Position numbers and translations under genes: made by a program. The notes under the pieces were generated by a model. The model was not told the DNA's origin. It made no database searches and saw only the letters and a list, made by a program, of their open reading frames with translations. Of a stretch of DNA of 32,080 nucleotides, positions 26,228 to 32,080 are shown piece by piece. Origin of the DNA: Bacteroidales bacterium (lineage in GTDB: Bacteria; Bacteroidota; Bacteroidia; Bacteroidales; UBA12077); assembly GCA_030611105.1 (NCBI GenBank), contig JAUWQL010000028.1, positions 1-32,080 of the forward strand, given 5' to 3'. How positions within the stretch are numbered: the stretch's first letter is position 1; each line of letters opens with the position of its first letter.

Positions 26228-26438
26228 GTTATTGTTTTTTAAGTTGGTAAATATTTCTGGTCTTTCTGCATTAATATAGTGTTCTATCAACTGTTTCTAT
26301 AAAAATATTATTATTAAACAATAAAACAAAGTTTGTGATTAAAAGATTGTTCATCTCGAAGGCACGGATTACAAATTAAGGGTGTTATAAACAAATGAAT
26401 AAAAAGTAAATACGACGCTACGCTTAACTTAGCAGTTT

Positions 26439-27221
26439 TTACTCTTTACCACCATACCAAGCCTTAAAATCGGAAACCTTTTCGCGACTTACAATAATTT
26501 CTTTTTCGAATTCGAAAGGATATTTCACTCTTAACCGACTGGTTGAATAAACGATAACATCGCTTATATGATCAAAATTAATAATAAACGACCTGTTAGC
26601 TCTAAAAAATTTATTTGGGTTTAGTTGATTTGAAAGTTCTTCCAGTGTACTGTCAACAATAAACTTTCTTTTTTCATTGGTGATAATAAAAACGATTCTC
26701 CCCTCTGCATAAAAGAAGTAAATATCCTCAACAGCAATTGATTTAATGTGCTCACCAATTTTAACAAGATATCGTGATTTGTATTTTTGATTAGCTCCTG
26801 AAATTAATTGTGCAAGCTGATCAAGAGATATATTAGTTTGAGGTTTATCAGATGGCAGATTCGCTTTCATGCTTTTAATTTTAGCCATTGCTTTCGAAAG
26901 ATCATCAAAACTCAAAGGTTTCAATAAATAATCAATACTATTCAATTTAAAAGCATCAATGGCATACTCATTAAAAGCGGTTGTAAATATTATTGGTTTT
27001 TCTACTTTTACTAATTTAAAAATATCAAAACTTAATCCATCGGTTAACTGAATATCCAGAAAAATTAAATCAACATCTTTTTGATTATCTTTTAAATAGC
27101 TCACGCTTTTTTCGACTGTTGAGATTCTTGATAAAATCTCAATTTGAGGATCATATTTTTTTAACAGAAGTTCCAGCTTTTCAACTGCAGGTTTTTCGTC
27201 TTCAATAATTAAAATTCTCAT
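26439..27221 (-). CDS. LytTR family response regulator
   Basis: This 260-residue regulator has an N-terminal receiver domain with acidic residues E7 and D8, phosphoacceptor D56 (LIFLDIQL), T80/T81 and K101 (LLKPLS). A C-terminal LytTR DNA-binding domain covers about 155-255 (YLVKIGEHIKSIAVEDIYFFYAEGR, then the FFRANRSFIINFDHI motif). It is the likely partner of the LytS-type kinase at 28465-29514. A 204-bp gap containing a 107-bp inverted-repeat element separates it from the upstream pseudokinase gene. The target genes are unknown. Confidence 0.95.
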   Translation of the reverse strand: MRILIIEDEKPAVEKLELLLKKYDPQIEILSRISTVEKSVSYLKDNQKDVDLIFLDIQLTDGLSFDIFKLVKVEKPIIFTTAFNEYAIDAFKLNSIDYLLKPLSFDDLSKAMAKIKSMKANLPSDKPQTNISLDQLAQLISGANQKYKSRYLVKIGEHIKSIAVEDIYFFYAEGRIVFIITNEKRKFIVDSTLEELSNQLNPNKFFRANRSFIINFDHISDVIVYSTSRLRVKYPFEFEKEIIVSREKVSDFKAWYGGKE

Positions 27222-27279
27222 AATCGTAAAATTTACTATTTGATTATCTGTAATTACAATTATAAAAAAACTATCCCCC

Positions 27280-27386
27280 TGTCATTCCGGACTCCTGACT
27301 GCCGCCCGCCTGCCGGACGGACAGGTCGGGTAGGTGATCCGAAATCTAAGTTAGATTACTAGATTCCTGCATGCGCAGGAATGACA
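27280..27386. mobile_element. MITE-like 107-bp element with 9-bp terminal inverted repeats
   Basis: TGTCATTCC (27280-27288) and GGAATGACA (27378-27386) are perfect 9-bp inverted ends. Inside are GC-rich palindromic words (CCTGCCGGACGGACAGG, about 27308-27324) and ATTCCTGCATGCGCAGGAAT (27363-27382), an imperfect 20-bp palindrome. The base composition contrasts sharply with the AT-rich flanks. No ORF is inside. It is inserted between the pseudokinase and its response regulator gene. Confidence 0.6.
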
Positions 27387-27425
27387 AGTATTTTGTTGGC
27401 GATTCGTTTAAATTACAAATATTCA

Positions 27426-28472
27426 TTATTTATTAATTAGCTCTAATTCAAAAACCGGGATATAATATGTTCTTATATTGTTTTCTTCATCAATGGAAAT
27501 ATCCATTGTACCGTAATAATGATACGCTTTTTTTAAATGCCGGATTTCAGTTTGTTTTGAAAATACCTGAATCAATTTATTTTGAATTGGATGATAAATT
27601 TTCAAGAAACCATCCTCAAGTTTACAATTTATATCTAAAGCATGAATATCTGATATAATTGAACGATTTACAATATCTTCAATAATAACAACTAAGGTCC
27701 CGGAAATCAAGCGGAGCTTCGACTCTTTAATACCATTATCGAATTTAAAACTTAACTTATCATGAAATTTATAGTTAAAAATCTCAATTAAAGTTTTCAA
27801 AATTTTAAACTCATCTGTAATACTAACAAGCTCACTGTTTTTTGTTGATAAAATATTACGATAGACATCAGAAAGTTTTAAAATAAACCTATCAGCCTCT
27901 TCAACATTCTTTTTTGTGAGGCTTATTAATGTTTCCAAACTATGGTATAAAAATTCCGGATTTATCTTATTTTTAAAAGTATCTAACTCAATCTCAATAT
28001 TTTTACGTAATATATTTTCTTCATCTAATTGAGTTACGTTTATCCTGTTTAAGTAGAAAAAACTAAAATAAATCATATTATACAGAACGCTTGTTATAAG
28101 GAATATGGTATTAAATACAATTAGTTCGGTTCTATATGAATGAAATCCAACCAATTTTGAAAAATAAAATGAAATAATTAAAGAAGTAACAAGCAAAGAC
28201 AAAACTACGCATCCTCCACCCTGTATTATAATCCGTTTACCAATACTGCAATTCAACGGACACTTTTTTTCGACCAATAAAATATAAAAGCGCATCGTTT
28301 CAAAAAGCATATAGGTAATTATTACACATAGAACAGCTTCTATAAGAAGAAAATTATCAGATAATTGTTGAACTCTATCAAAGATTAGAAGAACTAGAAT
28401 ATACATAGTAACACCATAAAAAATTGGTGCAAAAACCCTAAAAACTGCATTATTTATTATGTTCTTAACCAT
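27426..28472 (-). CDS. Degenerate LytS-like sensor protein (probable pseudokinase)
   Basis: This 348-residue protein has about four N-terminal membrane helices (residues ~12-150), then a region aligned to the LytS His_kinase domain. Where active members have PHFLFNSLN, this protein has PEFLYHSLE: the phosphoacceptor His is Glu173 and both conserved Asn residues are replaced. The ATP-binding N-box VENAVKH is IEDIVNRS here, and the glycine motif GLGNIRKRY is not recognisable. It should neither bind ATP normally nor phosphorylate. Its start overlaps the end of the intact kinase gene by 8 bp, so the two are probably made together and may form heterodimers. Confidence 0.8.
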   Translation of the reverse strand: MVKNIINNAVFRVFAPIFYGVTMYILVLLIFDRVQQLSDNFLLIEAVLCVIITYMLFETMRFYILLVEKKCPLNCSIGKRIIIQGGGCVVLSLLVTSLIISFYFSKLVGFHSYRTELIVFNTIFLITSVLYNMIYFSFFYLNRINVTQLDEENILRKNIEIELDTFKNKINPEFLYHSLETLISLTKKNVEEADRFILKLSDVYRNILSTKNSELVSITDEFKILKTLIEIFNYKFHDKLSFKFDNGIKESKLRLISGTLVVIIEDIVNRSIISDIHALDINCKLEDGFLKIYHPIQNKLIQVFSKQTEIRHLKKAYHYYGTMDISIDEENNIRTYYIPVFELELINK

Positions 28473-29514
28473 TTGTTTTAGGTTTTAGCAATGGCAATTC
28501 GACAGTAAAATACTCGTTCTTTATTATATTTATTTTTTTATTGGTAAACACCTCGTATCGTTTTCGAATATTGCCTAATCCAATCTTAAATGACTCCCTG
28601 CTTGCCGGAGTTTTTAAAATTTTATTTTTCACATAAATCATATTATCAGTAGCAATAATATCAACCTCCAAAGGTTCATCATCATCAAAAACATTATGTT
28701 TTACTGCATTTTCGACTAATATTTGAATACTAATCGGAGGAATTAAATACTCTGAAAAATACCTGTCAACATCAATATAAACTTTAAAAGACTTCCCAAA
28801 CCGAATATTAAGCAAATAACAATAATCTTTTATAAAATCAATTTCTTCCTTTAAGCTTATTAATTGTTTTTTATCGGATTCTAATATGTACTGGTATGTA
28901 TTTGCAAGTTTACGTATGTATTCCTCAGTTTGATTAACATCTTTATAAATTAATGATGATATGGTATTTAAGCTATTAAATAAATAATGCGGACTAAGTT
29001 GTGTTCGCAATGCTTCGAACTGCAGTTCCATTTGTCTGCGGCTTAAACGTGCATTTTGTATTTGACCTTGTGAATAGTATTTATAGGAATAAATTAAAAA
29101 GTCGAATACAACATACAAAATATCTAAAACTAAAATTAGAATATAAACTCTGAGTTTTATCTCATTATATTCTTCGAGTAAAGCTTTTATAGTATAATTT
29201 AATTCTGATACTTTTAGATATAACCAAACACATAGAAATACCAAAGTTAGAATCACAGCATAATTAACAACTATTCCAAAGATGAATCGAAGCCCTATAT
29301 TATTGCGCCAAAATGGAATTTTATTCAATATGGTATTTACTGCAACAATCGCAAAACCAACAATATTAGTTCCAAATAACAAGTAAATAAACAGGAGCCA
29401 ATTATCTGAATATTTTGGAAATTCGCCTAATTGGCTATAATGCAAATAAGAATAAAGTATTAAACCCAAGAATACATTAACAAGGAAAATGGATATTATT
29501 TTTCGAATTTGCAT
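28465..29514 (-). CDS. LytS-type sensor histidine kinase
   Basis: This 349-residue protein has about four membrane helices (residues ~8-25, 42-62, 80-100 and 120-145). A cytoplasmic kinase domain follows: QLSPHYLFNSLNTISSL with phosphoacceptor His176, the N-box ILVENAVKHN, and a late glycine motif GLGNIRKRYEVFTNKK. It lacks any recognisable extracellular sensing domain, so the signal may be membrane-borne. It overlaps a degenerate paralogue by 8 bp, and a LytTR regulator follows in the same direction. The three form an unusual signalling unit. A TAGGTTTG -7-like site (29617-29624) lies upstream, with a terminator between it and the gene. Confidence 0.93.
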   Translation of the reverse strand: MQIRKIISIFLVNVFLGLILYSYLHYSQLGEFPKYSDNWLLFIYLLFGTNIVGFAIVAVNTILNKIPFWRNNIGLRFIFGIVVNYAVILTLVFLCVWLYLKVSELNYTIKALLEEYNEIKLRVYILILVLDILYVVFDFLIYSYKYYSQGQIQNARLSRRQMELQFEALRTQLSPHYLFNSLNTISSLIYKDVNQTEEYIRKLANTYQYILESDKKQLISLKEEIDFIKDYCYLLNIRFGKSFKVYIDVDRYFSEYLIPPISIQILVENAVKHNVFDDDEPLEVDIIATDNMIYVKNKILKTPASRESFKIGLGNIRKRYEVFTNKKINIIKNEYFTVELPLLKPKTNG

Positions 29515-29524
29515 TGATTAAATA

Positions 29525-29577
29525 TTAAAAAACCTTGAGATTTCTAATTTAAACAATTTTCAACTGAAATCTCAAGG
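29525..29577 (-). terminator. Terminator between the helical-repeat gene and the kinase genes
   Basis: CCTTGAGATTTC (29533-29544) pairs with GAAATCTCAAGG (29566-29577), a perfect 12-bp stem with a 21-nt loop. On the minus strand it is followed by six T. It ends the helical-repeat gene's transcript just before the kinase start at 29514. Confidence 0.8.
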
Positions 29578-29627
29578 CATATTTTAAAAATAACTATTCG
29601 TACCTTAAAAAATTAACAAACCTATTA

Positions 29628-31361
29628 TTAATTCATTGCACATTCGTATTCGTAATCTGACTTTATATCATCGGCAACACTGTTAAAAATATAAGTTAGT
29701 TCATCATCACCCTGTGGCATAACTTTTTTAATATTCATTAATGATGTTGCTTTTTCGATATCTACTTCAATATCTTCAACAGTTTTAAGTAGATATACAA
29801 TTGTTCTTTTATCTAATTTACCACGCTCACAGAACATTCTAATAATTTCCTCTTTCCCGGAGTCATGGTCAATCTCATCCAAAGCATCGAAGAATGCCAT
29901 AATAACCTCAGGATTGTTTGGTAAATCTTTAATAACCTCTCGTAAAATTGCCGAAGCTCCATGCTCGTAGTCATCGTCTGCAATTTCTTCAACTACATCT
30001 AAAAGATGCAGGTAACCTGTCACATCTAATTTATGATATCTTATTAAATCAAGTAATAAGTTATACTGTTCCATTTCAAGATTCATACTTTTAATGACAT
30101 CAAAATAAGCTTCCAGAACTTCCTTGTCATTTGTCATTGAGCCATGTAAATTTCTTAGGGCAGTACTTTTTCTTGTATTTGCATCGTATGTTCTTGCAAT
30201 ATCAAGCATATTAAGCACGGCTGATTTACTTAAGCTTTTATCAGTAACAACTTTCCCTTTTGCTATCCATTCCAATAATTCTTCTTCAAGTAAATGATAA
30301 CTGCTTGCTAAGTCTTTAACTGCCATTATAAATTGGCTTGTTAAATCCTCATCACCAACAACTAAAGGAACCAAAACTCTAAATATAGCAGCCTTTTCGC
30401 TATTTGAGCTAAAATCATCATCAACTACCTCGATTAAATCAGATAAAACATGCTTATTTAATTTCTGAGTTGCCAATAATGGTTTTAATACATTTCCTTT
30501 TTCAGAATTTATTGACATTCCTTCGATTACATCAAAAAACTCACGTGAATTTTCTGTTGTTATATCGTATTTTTTTATAAAAGCTCTAAGTGTATTACCA
30601 CGCTCAGTGTTATAACTTAAGGTTTCGGTTACATCAAGAAACTTCTCCATTGAATATGAATCCAGCTCATATTTATTTAAGATTGCTCTTAAAAGAGTAC
30701 CTTTCGTACTGTTAGATGAAATATCGGTTAAAGCCTTAAGGACTTTAACTACTTCTTCTTTATTTAAATTAATTTCGTTTACTAATGTCTTGTAATAAAG
30801 ATACTTTACATTCAATCCGCTATATTCGACAGATTGGAAATAAAATATGGCATGACTTGTCGTTTTATAGTAAGAATATCCACTGCTTCTTTCAAAATCT
30901 TCGATCTCGTCTAAAACTGCATTTACGCCACCCTTGTTGTAAAATCTAAGGATTCTTTCTTTGCCGCCAATCCCGGTTTTCCTGATAACATCAATAAGTA
31001 TTTCTTCTAACCATTCTTGTCCTTCCGGCTCAAAAGCAATTTCTTTTTTCCCTTCAAGATATTTTTTTGTCAGGTTTCCTTTGTCATCACTTTCAATTTT
31101 AATTGTACGGCTATTGCCAAAAGAGGATTTTGTAATTTTTAGATATCCATTGGGAGAAATGGCTTCAACATTTTTATCGTTGTCAGAAACAGTAATTTTT
31201 CCTTTGTATTCTATTTTATATGCTGAAAACGAATCTTTTGATTTATAGAAATGTTCCCTGCTGTCCCAATCATCTCTTTTAACTCGTGCATTCTCTTTTG
31301 CATCAACATAAAACGATGCTAAAAAGATAAAACTCATTAATAATATTACTCGTGCTTTCAT
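29628..31361 (-). CDS. Exported alpha-helical repeat protein of unknown function
   Basis: The frame extends to a TTG at 31424, but ATG at 31361 gives a proper signal peptide (MKARVILLMSFIFLASFYVDA), so 577 residues are expected. The first ~170 residues are beta-rich (YKIEYKGKITVSDNDKNVEAI...). About ten helical units of 34-36 residues follow to the C terminus, with the theme FLDV...LS.NSEKG..LR..L.K..L. Examples are ISSNSTKGTLLRAILNKYEL, LSYNTERGNTLRAFIKKYDI and MSINSEKGNVLKPLLATQKL. It resembles HEAT-like solenoids. I recall similar N-terminal and repeat sequence fused to M56/BlaR1-type metallopeptidases, but no peptidase is present here. It is probably a periplasmic binding scaffold; the function is unknown. 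Confidence 0.7.
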   Translation of the reverse strand: MKARVILLMSFIFLASFYVDAKENARVKRDDWDSREHFYKSKDSFSAYKIEYKGKITVSDNDKNVEAISPNGYLKITKSSFGNSRTIKIESDDKGNLTKKYLEGKKEIAFEPEGQEWLEEILIDVIRKTGIGGKERILRFYNKGGVNAVLDEIEDFERSSGYSYYKTTSHAIFYFQSVEYSGLNVKYLYYKTLVNEINLNKEEVVKVLKALTDISSNSTKGTLLRAILNKYELDSYSMEKFLDVTETLSYNTERGNTLRAFIKKYDITTENSREFFDVIEGMSINSEKGNVLKPLLATQKLNKHVLSDLIEVVDDDFSSNSEKAAIFRVLVPLVVGDEDLTSQFIMAVKDLASSYHLLEEELLEWIAKGKVVTDKSLSKSAVLNMLDIARTYDANTRKSTALRNLHGSMTNDKEVLEAYFDVIKSMNLEMEQYNLLLDLIRYHKLDVTGYLHLLDVVEEIADDDYEHGASAILREVIKDLPNNPEVIMAFFDALDEIDHDSGKEEIIRMFCERGKLDKRTIVYLLKTVEDIEVDIEKATSLMNIKKVMPQGDDELTYIFNSVADDIKSDYEYECAMN

Positions 31362-31485
31362 GAAATTTAAATTTGATTTATAATTCGGTTTATTTTCATG
31401 ATACAATATTCCAAATAAACACAAGCAAAAAAAAGCTAAATGAAATGAACTGTAATTAAATTGTAGTGAATTGCAGGAATCAATA

Positions 31486-31519
31486 AATAAAAAAAGAGTG
31501 CAAAAAAATTCTTACACTC
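31486..31519 (-). terminator. Terminator downstream of the TlpA-like gene
   Basis: On the minus strand GAGTG (31519-31515) and CACTC (31500-31496) form a short stem followed by seven T. It lies 26 bp past the stop codon at 31545. Confidence 0.6.
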
Positions 31520-31544
31520 CCGATAATATTATGGTAATAAATAT

Positions 31545-31910
31545 CTAATCTAATAATTCTGCTAACTTAGCTCCCAAATCTTCGCCACGAAGATTTTTTG
31601 CTAATATTATTCCATCTTTATCTAAAAGAACATTATGAGGAATTGACCTAACAGCATATAATTTACCAGCTTCAGAATCCCAATATTTTAAATCAGAAAC
31701 TTGCGGCCAGGTAAGCCCGTCATCTTTAATTGCTTTAATCCATGCTTCGCGAGTTTTATCAAATGAAACTCCAAAGATTTCGAATCCTTTATCTTTATAT
31801 TTAGCATAGTTAGCTACCAGGTTTGGATTCTCCTGACGACAAGGATTACACCATGCAGCCCAAAAATCAATTAAAACATATTTGTCACCGATAATTGATG
31901 AAAGAGGCAT
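31545..31910 (-). CDS. TlpA-like thioredoxin-fold protein, 5' part disrupted
   Basis: From ATG 31910 this gives 121 residues, but the frame stays open to 31985, and the residues before the ATG (QLNIYDFTLNDTTGNS) are the normal start of a TlpA/AhpC-TSA thioredoxin domain. So this ATG is internal. The redox motif is WCNPC in VLIDFWAAWCNPCRQE, and the cis-Pro region (RSIPHNVLLDKDG) is intact. Family members in Bacteroidota are usually exported lipoproteins with an extra N-terminal domain. Here the 5' part lies in another frame ending at 31952, so the gene appears frameshifted, either truly broken or through a base-call error. It likely has thiol-disulfide activity if rescued. Confidence 0.8.
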   Translation of the reverse strand: MPLSSIIGDKYVLIDFWAAWCNPCRQENPNLVANYAKYKDKGFEIFGVSFDKTREAWIKAIKDDGLTWPQVSDLKYWDSEAGKLYAVRSIPHNVLLDKDGIILAKNLRGEDLGAKLAELLD

Positions 31911-31951
31911 AGAATTTCCTGTAGTATCATTTAAAGTAAAATCGTAAATAT

Positions 31952-32080
31952 TTAGCTGGTCATTTCGGTAATAAAATTGTTTCCTTCAAAGGTATTACAT
32001 AATTCGGAGAAGATATTACGATTATGTTTTCTTGATGTTGATACAAAGCTTTCTATTCTTGCATATATTTCTGCTCCGGT
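31952..32080 (-). pseudogene. Out-of-frame 5' part of the TlpA-like gene, cut by the window edge
   Basis: A frame open from the window edge ends in TAA at 31954-31952 and encodes about 42 helical, charged residues (AEIYARIESFVSTSRKHNRN...FEGNNFITEMTS). The thioredoxin frame overlaps it from 31985 down. A single-base change within 31952-31985, for example in the AATTTTATT run, would join the two. The fragment would be the region before the thioredoxin domain, with its start outside the window. Confidence 0.5.

Noticed and set aside
28465-29514. A separate ligand-binding sensor domain in the intact kinase
   Set aside because: Only membrane helices and short loops precede the kinase domain.

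Overview
The window looks like a chromosomal segment of an AT-rich Bacteroidota, probably a Marinilabiliales/Bacteroidales-type marine or anaerobic relative. This rests on Bacteroidota-style promoters (TTTG, about 19-20 bp, TAnnTTTG), weak Shine-Dalgarno sites, lipoproteins of the FFSC type, PD40/TPR and SPOR envelope proteins, a beta-barrel protein with thrombospondin type-3 and EF-hand calcium motifs, LytS/LytTR signalling, and an ECF sigma factor followed by a membrane protein with a C-terminal barrel. No phage, integrase, transposase, rRNA or CRISPR is visible. It is mostly core genome with small mobile-looking repeats and one toxin-antitoxin pair.

Layout. 1-300: a minus-strand tRNA-Ser(GCU) with its own promoter and terminator; between promoter and tRNA lies a second, broken copy of the tRNA 5' end interrupted by a short palindrome. 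296-2031: minus-strand clpS, a short nfeD and floA. 2109-4385: a TPR/PD40/SPOR-like envelope protein. 4596-8192: plus-strand cluster bcp, recA and an S9 peptidase lipoprotein, closed by a clear terminator. 8311-8700: a small membrane protein of unknown role, overlapping the end of miaA (minus). 9624-10103: a repeat-bearing gap, then smpB (plus). 10569-13269: a minus-strand pair, a duplicated-domain SPOR-like protein followed by a calcium-motif outer-membrane barrel. 13411-18030: LOG-family protein, uvrA and a lytic transglycosylase, all minus. 18146-20106: ECF sigma factor overlapping by ATGA a protein that joins an anti-sigma-like N terminus and inner-membrane helix to an outer-membrane barrel. 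20687-22078: lpdA. 22157-24874: Zn/Mn ABC transporter genes. 24922-25432: RelE/ParE-type toxin-antitoxin. 25658-26227: DEDDh exonuclease. 26439-29514: two LytS-like membrane proteins, the second having lost its kinase residues, and a LytTR regulator. 29628-31361: an exported alpha-helical repeat protein. 31545-32080: a TlpA-like thioredoxin whose 5' part is out of frame.

The strongest leads are the intact-kinase plus pseudokinase pair, the tRNA 5'-half decoy in the pre-tRNA leader, the anti-sigma/outer-membrane barrel fusion, the exported helical-repeat protein, and the apparent frameshift in the TlpA gene. Several start codons were moved inward from the longest open frame, because the longer version used a TTG start or began upstream of the predicted transcription start. 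All family names come from motif recognition by eye; no database search was made.
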